Notes under the pieces: generated by a model | What the model was told of the DNA's origin: nothing | The model's database searches: none | Seen by the model: the letters and a program-made list of their open reading frames with translations, nothing else | Shown here: positions 25,004 through 33,893 of the stretch, one piece after another | How positions within the stretch are numbered: position 1 is the stretch's first letter | Layout: each line of letters begins with the position of its first letter | NCBI RefSeq assembly: GCF_021233435.1 | Contig: NZ_CP089468.1 | Span: 2,108,001 to 2,172,000, forward strand | Direction: 5' to 3' | DNA from: Halobacterium noricense | Lineage (GTDB): Archaea > Halobacteriota > Halobacteria > Halobacteriales > Halobacteriaceae | Length of the DNA stretch: 64,000 nt | Translations under genes and position numbers: made by a program

Positions 25004-25749
25004 GCGACGACTACGACCTCGATTCGGAGCCGGACCCGGCGGCGTTCGCGGCCAGCGAGCCGGAATCAGCCAAGGAGAACGGAGCCGTCGTGCACGCCGT
25101 CGGCGTCGGCCCCGGGAACCCCGAGTTCCTGACGCCACGCGGCGAGCGTGCGATACGAGACGCGGACGTCGTCGTTGGATTCGAGACGGTCGTGGAGTTC
25201 GTCGCGGACCACACGGAGGCCGACCTGCTGACGTGTGGCTACCGCGACGAGGGCGAGACGCTGGCGGCGTTCGCGGAGCGCGTCGCGGCCGGCGAGCGCG
25301 GGACCGCGGTGCTGATGGGCGACCCGAACCACTCGGGCTACCAGTTCCTCGGGAAGGTCGGGTGCGCGGTGGAGCCACCCGTGCGAGTGGTTCCGGGCAT
25401 CTCGTCGCTCCAGGTGGCAGCGAGTCGGGCGCGCACGCCGATGGAGGACACCGAATTCGTCACGCTCCACAAGAGCGGCGACCTCGCGCCCGACCTCGCA
25501 CGGCTCCGCGAAGCCGTGGGCGAGCGCCACCTGCTCGTGCTGCCGCGGCCGTTCGACCTGATGCCCGGGGACGTCGCCGCGGACCTACTGGACGCGGGCG
25601 CAAGTCCCGACTTGCGGGCGCTCGTACTCGAACGACTCACGCACGACGACGAGACGATTACGCGGACGACGCTCGGCGACCTCGCCGAGCACGCCGGCGA
25701 GGAGACGCCGTTCTCTGATTTGTCGGTGCTGGCCGTCCGGCGGGCGTAG
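25000..25749 (+). CDS. cbiE: Cobalt-precorrin-7 C5-methyltransferase
   Basis: A 249-residue tetrapyrrole methylase, the CobL N-terminal/CbiE type, acting on C5 and working with CbiT, which supplies the C15 methylation and decarboxylation. The motifs are VGVGPGNPEFLTPRG, MGDPNHSGYQF and VVPGISSLQVAASRARTPMED. It starts at GTG 25000, inside the cbiC end. A hydrophilic head of about 28 residues precedes the domain. CbiE and CbiT are encoded in different operons here, about 15 kb apart. Confidence 0.93.
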   Translation: MSDDYDLDSEPDPAAFAASEPESAKENGAVVHAVGVGPGNPEFLTPRGERAIRDADVVVGFETVVEFVADHTEADLLTCGYRDEGETLAAFAERVAAGERGTAVLMGDPNHSGYQFLGKVGCAVEPPVRVVPGISSLQVAASRARTPMEDTEFVTLHKSGDLAPDLARLREAVGERHLLVLPRPFDLMPGDVAADLLDAGASPDLRALVLERLTHDDETITRTTLGDLAEHAGEETPFSDLSVLAVRRA

Positions 25750-25752
25750 CCG

Positions 25753-25950
25753 TCAGTCTCGGCCGGCAATCGCTTCGAGCGCGGCGAGCAGCCGCCACGC
25801 GAAGTAGCCGACGCCGACCACGAGCGCGGGGAGCAAGCCGAGCAGCGGCTGGTGGGCGATTAGCACCGAGTACGCGAACACGGCCACGAGGAAGGCGACG
25901 ATGACGACGGTCCACGAGCGCGGGAGGGATGGGGGCGAGTAGTCGGACAC
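25753..25950 (-). CDS. Small two-helix membrane protein
   Basis: A 65-residue protein with two hydrophobic segments (about residues 12-30 and 35-58). It is convergent with cbiE, with only 3 bp between the stops, and lies downstream of cbiX2 on the same strand. No motif identifies it. The GC-rich codon pattern and plausible topology support a real gene; no function can be assigned. Confidence 0.6.
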   Translation of the reverse strand: MSDYSPPSLPRSWTVVIVAFLVAVFAYSVLIAHQPLLGLLPALVVGVGYFAWRLLAALEAIAGRD

Positions 25951-26040
25951 ACGCCGAGTACCACGAGAAGCGACATAGTAGTTGCCGCAAGGAACACGAA
26001 CGAATCTCGGACAGTACGTAATTCGAGCGCGAACCGACCG

Positions 26041-26814
26041 CTACCGGCCGTCGCCGTCGGCGGCGAATGCGGCGGCGTCGGCGGTCAGCGACGCCTCGAA
26101 CGTCGTGCCGGCGTCGTGGCTGGCGAGCACGCGTTGTTGGGCGAGTTGGGCTTCGACGGCGTCCGTCAAGCGCGGGTGAGCACCGAGCGGGTCGGCGTAC
26201 GCGAGGCCGCCGCGGTCGAGTTCGAGGCGGTCGGGGATGTCGCGGTCGGTGGCGTCGCCGCCGGCGACGAACAGCGGGACGGCGACGGCGTGGTCGGCGT
26301 CGAGGTTGTAGCGCAGGCACTCCGCGGCGGGGTTCTGGACGAGGTAGCTGGTGGCGACGTCGTCGTAGTCGCCGTTCGCGCGCAGGCGGGCGGCGTGGTA
26401 CTCCGCGACCTGTCGGTGGTAGGGCCGGGAGCTCGCGCCGAGCGCGACGAGACCGACCGCGTCCGGGGTGCCGTCGGCAGCGTCGACAGCACGGTCGCGG
26501 AGCGCGTCGGTGACCACGGGACTGCGACAGACCGGTTCGCAGTAGTGGACGGCCGCGTCGAGGCGGTCGAGCGCGGAGGGGACGCCGACGGTCGTTTCGC
26601 GGCCGTGCGCGGCCGTCATCGGGACGGCGAACGCGCGGTCGGCGTCGACGGCCGCGAGCTGGTCGCGGAGGTCCCGCCGCGGCTCGTGGCGGAAGTAGCA
26701 GGCGTGGACCGCGTCCGCGACGCCGCGGTCGCGCAGGCGGCTGGCGTGGGTGGCGAGCGTTTCGCGGGCGTGGGGCGTGTCCCGGCCGAGCAGGACGAGA
26801 GCGTCGCGTGTCAT
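26041..26814 (-). CDS. cbiX: CbiX-family sirohydrochlorin chelatase, second paralogue
   Basis: A 257-residue two-domain CbiX-like protein. The half-domains begin with LVLLGRDTPHARETL and LVALGASSRPYHRQVAEYHA, the positions of the metal-binding GHGSR-type motif. In the first half this is GRDTP, so the usual histidine is missing there; histidines occur in HACYFRHEPR and AAHGRE. It lacks the Cys motif and the ferredoxin of CbiX1. It may insert cobalt or another metal, or act as an accessory. Its own promoter carries operator D, 20-38 bp upstream of the ATG. Confidence 0.8.
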   Translation of the reverse strand: MTRDALVLLGRDTPHARETLATHASRLRDRGVADAVHACYFRHEPRRDLRDQLAAVDADRAFAVPMTAAHGRETTVGVPSALDRLDAAVHYCEPVCRSPVVTDALRDRAVDAADGTPDAVGLVALGASSRPYHRQVAEYHAARLRANGDYDDVATSYLVQNPAAECLRYNLDADHAVAVPLFVAGGDATDRDIPDRLELDRGGLAYADPLGAHPRLTDAVEAQLAQQRVLASHDAGTTFEASLTADAAAFAADGDGR

Positions 26815-26822
26815 GGTAATAA

Positions 26823-26852
26823 AGTTGGATTGTCCTAATCCAACTCGGGTTG
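26823..26852. promoter_or_regulatory. Candidate cob-regulon operator D (cbiX2 promoter)
   Basis: A perfect 9-bp inverted repeat, AGTTGGATT-gtcct-AATCCAACT (26823-26845), overlaps the regulon core CCTAATCCAA-CTCGGG-TTG (26834-26852). Distance to the cbiX2 start is the same as for operator A (20 bp). Confidence 0.65.
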
Positions 26853-26932
26853 CATAACGTCGTGGGCGCGCCCCCCTAATAGCTTGCGCTGGCCGTCCCG
26901 AACGAAGCCCTCGCTGACGAACCCGACCGCCG

Positions 26933-26948
26933 AATTAAAGTTCGCTTG
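26933..26948. promoter_or_regulatory. Candidate cob-regulon operator F (cobT promoter)
   Basis: AATTAAA-GTTCGC-TTG ends 17 bp before the cobT GTG, the same spacing as site E before 31572. It is the weakest match (one core change, C to A) but aligns without gaps. Confidence 0.5.
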
Positions 26949-26964
26949 TGTTCTCTCGGGGAAC

Positions 26965-27987
26965 GTGACTGACACGCCCGAGACGCTGTTCGCGCTCGTG
27001 GCCGGTGCCACCGAGACGGCGACCATCGACGGCATCAGCGCCGCCGGCGCGGACCCCACACTGATGGCGCACACGCCCAGCGCGGACGGCGAAATTCTCG
27101 CGTACGGCCGGCCCGTGCGAGCACCGGTCGTCCCCGTCAGCCCCTCCGGCTGCCCGACGCCCGCGGTCGTCACGCGCGCCGTCCGCGAGCGCGTGGACTT
27201 CGAGAGCATCGTTGTCGACGCCGGCCTCGCGGAACCGACTGGCGCGCCCACCGTCGACGTCGGTGCGGCGCGCGGTGGCGACGCACGCGACCCCGAACCC
27301 GTCCCCGACGCTGGCTCGATATTCGCGGACGCGCGGCGCTTCGGCGGTGACCTCCCCACGGAACGCCTCGCGCTCGCGGAGACGATTCCCGGCGGCACCA
27401 CCACCGCGATGGGCGTCCTCGCCGCGCTCGGCGAACGCCGCGCGGTCTCTTCGTCGCTCCCCGAGAACCCCCTCGAACTCAAACGCGAGGTTGTCGACGC
27501 GGGCCTCGATGCCAGCGGCCTCGCCCGCGGCGACCTCGCCGGCCAGCCCACGGAGGCCGTCCGGCAGATGGGCGACCCCGTGCTCGCCGCCGTCGCCGGC
27601 CTCGCGGTCGGCGCGCTCGAAGCCGACACCGAGGTCGTGCTCGCGGGCGGCACCCAACTCGCCACCGCGGGCGCGCTCGTCCGGCACGCCGGCCTCACGG
27701 CCGACCTCGAACTCGCGACCACGTCGTTCGTCGCAAGCGACGACTCCGCGGACGTCCGCGCGCTCGCCGCCGACAACGACCTCGCGCTCACCGTCACCGA
27801 CCCCGGCTTCGAGCGACGCGACGGCCACCCCGCGATGGCCGCGTACCTCGCCGGCGAAGCCAAAGAGGGCGTCGGGATGGGCGGCGCGCTCGCACTCGCC
27901 GACGAGGCGGGTGTCGGAATGGACTCGATTCGGGACGCAATCGCGGCGGTCTACGACCGCGTCACTGAGCGGGAGGCCGCGCCGTGA
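26965..27987 (+). CDS. cobT: Nicotinate-nucleotide-dimethylbenzimidazole phosphoribosyltransferase-like protein CobT
   Basis: A 340-residue archaeal CobT-type protein that activates the lower-ligand base as its riboside phosphate for nucleotide-loop assembly. Recognisable parts are [22 protein letters not shown] at the start, [16 protein letters not shown] and [13 protein letters not shown] 26965 is chosen because homologues begin near here and operator F precedes it; upstream ATG 26884 would place the operator inside the gene. First gene of the nine-step late B12 operon. It overlaps cbiA by 4 bp. Confidence 0.9.
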   Translation: MTDTPETLFALVAGATETATIDGISAAGADPTLMAHTPSADGEILAYGRPVRAPVVPVSPSGCPTPAVVTRAVRERVDFESIVVDAGLAEPTGAPTVDVGAARGGDARDPEPVPDAGSIFADARRFGGDLPTERLALAETIPGGTTTAMGVLAALGERRAVSSSLPENPLELKREVVDAGLDASGLARGDLAGQPTEAVRQMGDPVLAAVAGLAVGALEADTEVVLAGGTQLATAGALVRHAGLTADLELATTSFVASDDSADVRALAADNDLALTVTDPGFERRDGHPAMAAYLAGEAKEGVGMGGALALADEAGVGMDSIRDAIAAVYDRVTEREAAP

Positions 27988-29282
27988 GGGGCGTCGTCCT
28001 CGGCGGCACGGCCTCCGGCGTCGGGAAGACCGTCGCGACGCTGGCGACCCTGCGCGCGCTCGAAACCGCGCGCTACGACCCGCAGCCAGCGAAGGCGGGT
28101 CCAGACTTCATCGACCCGAGCCACCACGAGCCAGTCGCGGGCAAGCCCTCGCGCTCGCTGGACCCGTGGCTCTCCGGCGACGAGGGCGTGCGCCGGAACT
28201 ACTACCGCGGCGACGGCGGCGTCTGCGTCGTCGAGGGGATGATGGGGCTGTACGACGGCAGCGTCGCCAGTACCGCGAACGTCGCCGAGGTCCTCGACCT
28301 CCCGGTCGTGTTGGTCGTGGACGCGAGCGCGGGGATGCAGAGCGTCGGCGCGACCGCGCTCGGCTTCCGCGAGTACGCTGCCGAAGCCGGCTACGACGTG
28401 GACGTGGTCGGCGTGCTCGCCCAGCGCGCGCACGGCGGCCGCCACGCCGAGGGCATCCGGGACGCGCTCCCAGAGGACCTCGCGTACCTCGGCCGCATTC
28501 CGCCGACGGAGAACCTGGACATCCCGGACCGCCACCTCGGCCTCCACATGGGCGACGAAGCGCCCGTCGAGCTGAAGGCCGTCGACGCGGCCGCCGAACA
28601 CGTCGATGCCGAACAGATTGCCGAACTCGCGCGCGAACCGCCGCGACCCGAGCCCGCGGAGTCGAAGCCCGCGACCGGCAAGCGCGTCGCCGTTGCGTCC
28701 GACGCAGCGTTCTGTTTCGAGTACCCGGCGACCCGGGAGCGCCTGCGCGAGCGCGCCGACGTGGTGCCGTTCTCGCCGGTCGCGGGCGACGACCTGCCCG
28801 AGTGCGACGGCGTCTACCTACCCGGCGGCTACCCAGAACTCCACGCGAACGCGCTCGCAGACTCGCCCGCGCTCGACGCGCTCTCTGAACGGGCGGCGGA
28901 CGGCCTGCCCGTGCTCGGCGAGTGCGGCGGCCTGATGGCGCTCGCGGAGTCGCTGACGACGACGGACGGCGAGACGTACGGGATGGCGGGCGTGCTCCCC
29001 GCGGACGTGACGATGCAGGAGCGCTACCAGGCGCTCGACCACGTGGAACTGCGGGCTCGCGGCGACGCGCTCACCGCGAGCGCGGGCGAGACGCTACGTG
29101 GTCACGAGTTCCACTACTCCGAAGCAGCAGTTGCGAGTGACGCGCGGTTCGCGTTCGACGTCGAGCGCGGGACGGGCATCACCGACGAGCGGGACGGACT
29201 GACCGAGTATCAGACGCTGGGCACGTACGCGCACGTCCACGCCGACAGCGGCGCGTTCGACGCATTCATCGAGAACCTATGA
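27984..29282 (+). CDS. cbiA: Cobyrinate a,c-diamide synthase
   Basis: A 432-residue CbiA/CobB enzyme that amidates the a and c carboxylates of cobyrinate with glutamine and ATP. The N-terminal P-loop-like [11 protein letters not shown] begins a dethiobiotin-synthetase-like domain. The C-terminal glutamine amidotransferase has its nucleophile cysteine in [10 protein letters not shown] (about residue 313). It starts at a GTG overlapping cobT and ends overlapping cobA. Confidence 0.95.
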   Translation: MRGVVLGGTASGVGKTVATLATLRALETARYDPQPAKAGPDFIDPSHHEPVAGKPSRSLDPWLSGDEGVRRNYYRGDGGVCVVEGMMGLYDGSVASTANVAEVLDLPVVLVVDASAGMQSVGATALGFREYAAEAGYDVDVVGVLAQRAHGGRHAEGIRDALPEDLAYLGRIPPTENLDIPDRHLGLHMGDEAPVELKAVDAAAEHVDAEQIAELAREPPRPEPAESKPATGKRVAVASDAAFCFEYPATRERLRERADVVPFSPVAGDDLPECDGVYLPGGYPELHANALADSPALDALSERAADGLPVLGECGGLMALAESLTTTDGETYGMAGVLPADVTMQERYQALDHVELRARGDALTASAGETLRGHEFHYSEAAVASDARFAFDVERGTGITDERDGLTEYQTLGTYAHVHADSGAFDAFIENL

Positions 29283-29974
29283 CCGACGAACCAGATGCGA
29301 CCGACGAGCAGGCCGACCAGCACGCCCGAACACCCGGTAAGGGGCGGACGCCGACCGCGCGCGACATCACGCCGAGCGCGCCCGAGGAGTTCGGCCTCGT
29401 GCAGGTCTGGTGGGGCGACGGCAAGGGCAAGACCACCGCGGCGCTCGGGATGGGGTTCCGGGCGGCCGGCCACGGTCACCGCGTCCACCTCCTCCAGTTC
29501 ATGAAGGGCGGCACCGCCAGCGTCGAGGACGTCCGCGGCGAGTACAACGCCATCGCCGAGATGCCGGGGTTCACGTACGAGAACTCCGGGCACTACGGCT
29601 GGCACGGCTTCCTCGACGGCAGCGACGACGACGAACACGGCGCTCGCGCACGAGGCGGGCTCGCTCGCGCCCGCGAACTCGTCGACGCCGCCCGCGACGC
29701 CGACGGCGAACTCCCGCTCGACGCGCCGGCCGACGATGGCGTCCACATGCTGATTCTGGACGAACTCCTGTACGCCGCGAACCGCGGACTCGTCGACCCC
29801 GAGGACGTGGTTTCGCTCGTCGAGGACAAACCCGCGAACCTCGAACTCGTGCTCACGGGCGGGCACGACGAACCCGCGTACGCCACCGAGCGCGCGGACC
29901 TCGTGACCGAAGTCCGCAAGCAGACCCACCCAATCGACGCGGGCCAGCGCGCCCGCAAGGGCACCGAGTACTGA
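29279..29974 (+). CDS. cobA: CobA-type cob(I)yrinic acid a,c-diamide adenosyltransferase
   Basis: A 231-residue CobA/CobO/BtuR protein with a P-loop [17 protein letters not shown] (about residues 44-60) and [13 protein letters not shown]. It adenosylates the corrinoid intermediate during de novo synthesis. The first 35 residues are a hydrophilic extension. It lies between cbiA and cbiP, in pathway order, with 4-bp and 1-bp overlaps. It is unrelated in sequence to the PduO enzyme at 7710. Confidence 0.94.
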   Translation: MTDEPDATDEQADQHARTPGKGRTPTARDITPSAPEEFGLVQVWWGDGKGKTTAALGMGFRAAGHGHRVHLLQFMKGGTASVEDVRGEYNAIAEMPGFTYENSGHYGWHGFLDGSDDDEHGARARGGLARARELVDAARDADGELPLDAPADDGVHMLILDELLYAANRGLVDPEDVVSLVEDKPANLELVLTGGHDEPAYATERADLVTEVRKQTHPIDAGQRARKGTEY

Positions 29975-31527
29975 TGGCCGACTGCCGCACGCTGCTCGTC
30001 GCGGGGACGGCCTCCCACGTCGGCAAGAGCACCGTCGCCGCCGGGCTCTGCCGCCACCTCGCCGACGCGGGCGTGTCGGTCGCACCGTTCAAGGCCCAGA
30101 ACATGAGCAACAACGCGCGCGCCGTCCCCGCTTCGGAGGGCACACCCGAGGCCGCGTGGGGCGAAATCGGCGTCTCGCAGTACGTGCAGGCGCGAGCCGC
30201 TCGCGTTCCCGCAAACACTGACCACAACCCTGTCCTCCTGAAGCCGCGCGGGGACGCCGAGAGCCAGCTCGTCCTCGACGGGCAAGCCGTCGGCCACTAC
30301 GCCGCCGGCGACTACTACGACGAGCACTGGGACGAGGCCCGGGAGACCGCAGAAGCAGCCCACGAACGTCTCGCTGCTGAGCACGACATCATCGTCGCGG
30401 AGGGCGCGGGCAGCATCGCGGAGGTCAATCTCCACGACCGCGACCTCGCGAACGTCGAAACCGCGCGGTTCGCGGACCGCGTCGCGCCGCAGGCGCGACG
30501 AAATGGCCGAGCGGCGGAGCCGGGAGGCGCGGACGTGCTCGTCGTCGTGGACATCGAGCGCGGCGGCGCGTTCGCCAGCCTCTACGGCACGCTCGAACTG
30601 CTCCCCGAGGACGTCCGCGAGCGCGTCGTCGGCGCAGTCATCACGAAGTTCCGCGGCGACCCAGCGCTCCTCGACGCTGGCATCGAAGAAATCGAGGAAC
30701 GGACCGGCGTCCCAATCTTGGGCGTGCTCCCGTACGACGACCCCGGGCTCCCCGAGGAAGACAGTCTCTCGCTCCCCGACAGCGACGAGCGCGCACTGTT
30801 GGGTGACGACGAGATTCTCGACGAACACGCCGTCACGGTTGCGGTCCCGCGGCTGCCCCGCATCTCGAACTTCACGGACCTCGAACCGCTCGCGCGCGTC
30901 CCCGGCGTCCGCGTCGCGTACGTGCCGTCCGAAACCGGGCTCGACGACGCGGACGCGGTCGTGCTCCCGGGCACGAAGAACACCGTCGACGACCTCCGCG
31001 ACCTCCGCACAGCCGGGTTCGGCGACGCGCTCGCGCGCTTCGACGGTCCCGTCGTCGGGCTCTGTGGCGGCTACCAGTTGCTCGGCGAGCGCATCGTGAA
31101 CGCCGGCGTCGAGTCCACCGACGACCTCGATGCTGTCGAGGGGTTCGGGCTGCTCCCCGTCGAGACGACGTTCCGCGAGGACAAGCGCGTGGAAGCAGTC
31201 ACCCACGAACTGGACGGCGCGGGCCCGCTCGCGGGCGCGACGGGCGAGGTGTCGGGCTACGAGATTCATATGGGCCGGACCGAGGTCCCCGAGTCGCTGC
31301 CGAATCCGGTCGGGGCGACGAGCGCCGCGACCGAGCGCGTGCTCGGCACCTACCTCCACGGGCTCTTCAAGAACGAAAACGCGCGAGAGGCGTTCGTAGA
31401 CGCGGTCTACGAACACGCGGGCCGGGAGCGCCCGGACGCAGCCAGCGACCAGCAGTCGCCGTACGACGCGGCCGCCGACCTCGTGCGGGAGCACGTCGAC
31501 CTCGACGCGCTGGACCTCCCGCCGTAG
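29974..31527 (+). CDS. cbiP: Cobyric acid synthase
   Basis: A 517-residue CbiP/CobQ glutamine-dependent amidotransferase that adds four amides (b, d, e, g) to adenosyl-cobyrinate diamide. [18 protein letters not shown] begins the ATP-binding domain and [10 protein letters not shown] is a family hallmark. The amidotransferase cysteine is in [10 protein letters not shown] (about residue 364). A variable loop near 30497-30530 ([12 protein letters not shown]) is hairpin-rich and may be a small repeat insertion. ATG 29974 overlaps the cobA stop (TGATG). Confidence 0.95.
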   Translation: MADCRTLLVAGTASHVGKSTVAAGLCRHLADAGVSVAPFKAQNMSNNARAVPASEGTPEAAWGEIGVSQYVQARAARVPANTDHNPVLLKPRGDAESQLVLDGQAVGHYAAGDYYDEHWDEARETAEAAHERLAAEHDIIVAEGAGSIAEVNLHDRDLANVETARFADRVAPQARRNGRAAEPGGADVLVVVDIERGGAFASLYGTLELLPEDVRERVVGAVITKFRGDPALLDAGIEEIEERTGVPILGVLPYDDPGLPEEDSLSLPDSDERALLGDDEILDEHAVTVAVPRLPRISNFTDLEPLARVPGVRVAYVPSETGLDDADAVVLPGTKNTVDDLRDLRTAGFGDALARFDGPVVGLCGGYQLLGERIVNAGVESTDDLDAVEGFGLLPVETTFREDKRVEAVTHELDGAGPLAGATGEVSGYEIHMGRTEVPESLPNPVGATSAATERVLGTYLHGLFKNENAREAFVDAVYEHAGRERPDAASDQQSPYDAAADLVREHVDLDALDLPP

Positions 31528-31539
31528 TGCCCACCGAGC

Positions 31540-31555
31540 AATTCAAGTCCACTTG
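31540..31555. promoter_or_regulatory. Candidate cob-regulon operator E (HAD remnant/cbiB promoter)
   Basis: AATTCAA-GTCCAC-TTG, containing the perfect dyad CAAGT-cc-ACTTG, ends 17 bp before GTG 31572. It suggests a second internal promoter for cbiB-cobS-cobY-cobD-cbiZ. Confidence 0.6.
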
Positions 31556-31571
31556 CAGTAAGTAAAGCACA

Positions 31572-31679
31572 GTGCCAACGACGTTCGACCGCTTCGGGAC
31601 GCTGATCGCCGCCGAGCGCCCCGACGAAACGCTGCCCGGTTCGATTCCGTCGGAACTGGAGGGCGTAGCGTGGCGCTGA
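31572..31679 (+). pseudogene. Short HAD-like N-terminal fragment upstream of cbiB
   Basis: A 35-codon ORF starting at GTG. Its beginning, TTFDRFGTLIAAERP, resembles the first motif of HAD-superfamily hydrolases (FDxFGTL), but the nucleophile pattern is altered and the rest of the domain is absent. The ORF runs into cbiB with a 10-bp overlap. From memory, other haloarchaea carry a full HAD gene at this place, so I read this as an internally deleted remnant that kept its promoter (operator E) and its coupling to cbiB. A functional small peptide is the alternative. Confidence 0.5.
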
Positions 31680-32575
31680 CTGCAGTTGCAGCAGTCGCGC
31701 TCGCGTTCGTGCTCGAAGTCGTGCTGGCGGAGCCACCCGCGAGCGTCCACCCCGTCGCGTGGCTCGGGCGCACAGTCGCGCCATTCGACCGCGAGTGGGC
31801 GCACCCCAAAGTTGTCGGCGCGCTCGTCGCCCTCGTCATCCCGCTGGTGGCCGCCGCTCTCGTCGCCTCGTTGGTCGCGTTGGCGGGGCGCGTCGACCGG
31901 CTTCTCGCCGCCGCCATCGCCGGACTCGCGCTGTTCACGACGACCAGTCTGCGGATGCTGCTGGGGGAAGCCCGTGCGGTCGTCGCGGCCACCGATGGCG
32001 ACCTCGACGCCGCGCGCGAACGCCTCGAGTCGCTGGCCGGGCGGGACGCGAGCGACCTCTCCGCGGGCGAGGTGCGGAGCGCGGCTGTCGAGAGCGCCGC
32101 GGAGAATCTCGCGGACGGCCTCGTCGCGCCGCTGCTCGCGTTCGCGGTCGGTGCACTCGTCTCGCTGCCGGTCGCGGCGGGCGCGGCGGCGTGGGTGAAA
32201 GGCGTGAACACGCTCGACTCGATGCTCGGCTACCGCTCGAAGCCCGTCGGGACCGCGAGCGCGCGCCTCGACGACGCCGTGATGTGGCTGCCCGCGCGCC
32301 TGAGCGCGGTGCTCGTCGCGGTTGCTGGACTGGACCTGAGTGCGCTGACTCGCGCCAGCGAGCACGCCGACGCGCCGCCGTCGCCGAACTCCGGGTGGCC
32401 GATGGCGACGCTCGCCGCGGTGCTCGGCGTCCGCCTCGCGAAGCCGGGCGTCTACGACCTGCCGCTCGGCGAAGAGTTCCCGACTGTCGCGGAGAGCGAG
32501 CGCGGCGTCCGCGTCGTCGGCGTCGCTGGCGCGCTCTCGTACGCGCTCGCCGCGGGGGTGGTTGCGTGGTCGTGA
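31670..32575 (+). CDS. cbiB: Adenosylcobinamide-phosphate synthase CbiB
   Basis: A 301-residue membrane protein that joins aminopropanol phosphate (or aminopropanol) to adenosylcobyric acid. Family motifs are HPVAWLGR near residue 24, AVESAAENLADGLVAPL near 143 and VKGVNTLDSMLGYRS near 178; several hydrophobic helices lie between them. It begins at GTG 31670 and overlaps cobS at the end. It is the first intact gene after internal operator E. Confidence 0.95.
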   Translation: MALTAVAAVALAFVLEVVLAEPPASVHPVAWLGRTVAPFDREWAHPKVVGALVALVIPLVAAALVASLVALAGRVDRLLAAAIAGLALFTTTSLRMLLGEARAVVAATDGDLDAARERLESLAGRDASDLSAGEVRSAAVESAAENLADGLVAPLLAFAVGALVSLPVAAGAAAWVKGVNTLDSMLGYRSKPVGTASARLDDAVMWLPARLSAVLVAVAGLDLSALTRASEHADAPPSPNSGWPMATLAAVLGVRLAKPGVYDLPLGEEFPTVAESERGVRVVGVAGALSYALAAGVVAWS

Positions 32576-33315
32576 CCGCGCTCCGCGGCGCGCTCGGATT
32601 CCTGACGCGGCTCCGCGTCGGCCACAGCGAGCACGCGTGGGCGGCGTTCCGCGAATCTCCGTGGGCGTTCCCGCTGGCCGGCTACGTTGTCGGCGCGTTG
32701 CTCGCGGTCCCGTTCGTGTTCGACGTGCTCCCGGCAGGAACCGTCGCGTTCGCGTACCTGGCCGCAATCTTCGTCGTCACGGGCATCAACCACCTCGACG
32801 GCGTCGCGGACGTCGGCGACGCGCTCGTCGTCCACGGCGACAGCGGGGAGCGCACGCGCGTACTCAAGGACACGAAAGTCGGCGTCGGGGCAGTCGCAGC
32901 GGTCGCGGTCGCAGTCGCCGCGCTCACGCTCGGCGCGCTCGGCGTTGCGGAGCTGCCGACCCGCGCGGCGATTGCGGTCGTCGTCGCCGCGGAAGTCGGC
33001 GCGAAACTCGGGATGGCGACGGTGGCCTGTCTCGGCACCGCCGCGCACGAGGGGCTGGGCTCGCAGTTCACGGAACGCGCGAGCCGCCGCGACTTGCTCT
33101 CCGTCGTCCTCGTCGCCGTTCCTGCCGCCGTACTCTCGTGGCCGACGCCGGCAGCGGCGGCCACGCTCGTTGGCGCTTCCCTCGCCGGATTGCTCGTACT
33201 CTGGCGACTCCAAGGACTACTCGGCGGCGTGAACGGCGACGTCTTCGGCGCGGTCAACGAGGTCGGCCGCGTCGTCGGCCTCCATCTGGGGGTGGTCGCG
33301 TGGACGCTCTGCTGA
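32572..33315 (+). CDS. cobS: Adenosylcobinamide-GDP ribazoletransferase (cobalamin synthase)
   Basis: A 247-residue integral membrane enzyme that joins alpha-ribazole (phosphate) to adenosyl-GDP-cobinamide. GALGFLTRLRVG opens the protein, HLDGVADVGDAL (about residues 73-84) holds the conserved acidic residues, and GGVNGDVFGAVNEVGR is near the end. GTG 32572 is used; an in-frame GTG at 32566 is possible. It overlaps cbiB (4 bp) and cobY (16 bp). Confidence 0.95.
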   Translation: MTALRGALGFLTRLRVGHSEHAWAAFRESPWAFPLAGYVVGALLAVPFVFDVLPAGTVAFAYLAAIFVVTGINHLDGVADVGDALVVHGDSGERTRVLKDTKVGVGAVAAVAVAVAALTLGALGVAELPTRAAIAVVVAAEVGAKLGMATVACLGTAAHEGLGSQFTERASRRDLLSVVLVAVPAAVLSWPTPAAAATLVGASLAGLLVLWRLQGLLGGVNGDVFGAVNEVGRVVGLHLGVVAWTLC

Positions 33316-33893
33316 TGTGCGGCGGTCGCGGGACGCGCCTCGATAGCGACGTCGAGAAGCCGCTGTTCGTGATTTCGGGCCGGCCGATGGTCGACTACGT
33401 CCGCGACGCGCTCGCCGAGAGCCGGGTCGAAACCACGCACGCCGTCGTCTCACCGCACGCGCCGGAGACACGCGCGCATCTCCGCGGTGAGCTTCCAGTT
33501 ATCGAGACGGCAGGCGAGGGCTACGTCGCGGACTTGACCACCGCACTCGACGCCGTGGAGACGCCCGTGTTGACCGTCGCCGCGGACCTCCCACTGTTGG
33601 ACGGCGATGTCGTGAACACCGTACTGGATGCCGCGGACGGCTCGACGAGCGTGCGCGTCCCGTCCGCGCTGAAGGACGCGCTCGGCGCGAGCACTGACGA
33701 AGAAGGCGAGTGGGTTCCGACGGGCGTGAACGTCGTCGCGGATGACGAGGATTCGGTGTTCCGGAGCGACGACACACGGCTCGCTGTGAACGTGAACCGC
33801 CGGTCGGACGCCGCGCTCGCCGAGCGCCTGCTCGCGCCGCGAACCGACGCACCGAAACCCGGTAGGGGCGTGGAGGGAGACGATGGACCCTGA
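33300..33893 (+). CDS. cobY: Adenosylcobinamide-phosphate guanylyltransferase CobY
   Basis: A 197-residue archaeal nucleotidyltransferase that makes adenosylcobinamide-GDP, replacing bacterial CobU. LLMCGGRGTRLDSDVEKPL is the GTP-binding signature and AADLPLLDGD the metal-binding segment. It starts at GTG 33300 inside cobS and overlaps cobD by 11 bp. CobY rather than CobU is a mark of archaeal B12 assembly. Confidence 0.94.
   Translation: MDALLMCGGRGTRLDSDVEKPLFVISGRPMVDYVRDALAESRVETTHAVVSPHAPETRAHLRGELPVIETAGEGYVADLTTALDAVETPVLTVAADLPLLDGDVVNTVLDAADGSTSVRVPSALKDALGASTDEEGEWVPTGVNVVADDEDSVFRSDDTRLAVNVNRRSDAALAERLLAPRTDAPKPGRGVEGDDGP

Noticed and set aside
26884-26964. ATG 26884 as start of cobT
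   Set aside because: It would add 27 residues not typical of the family and put operator F inside the coding region.
29593-31494. Reverse-strand ORF of 633 codons opposite cobA and cbiP
   Set aside because: Antisense shadow of two certain genes; no domain.
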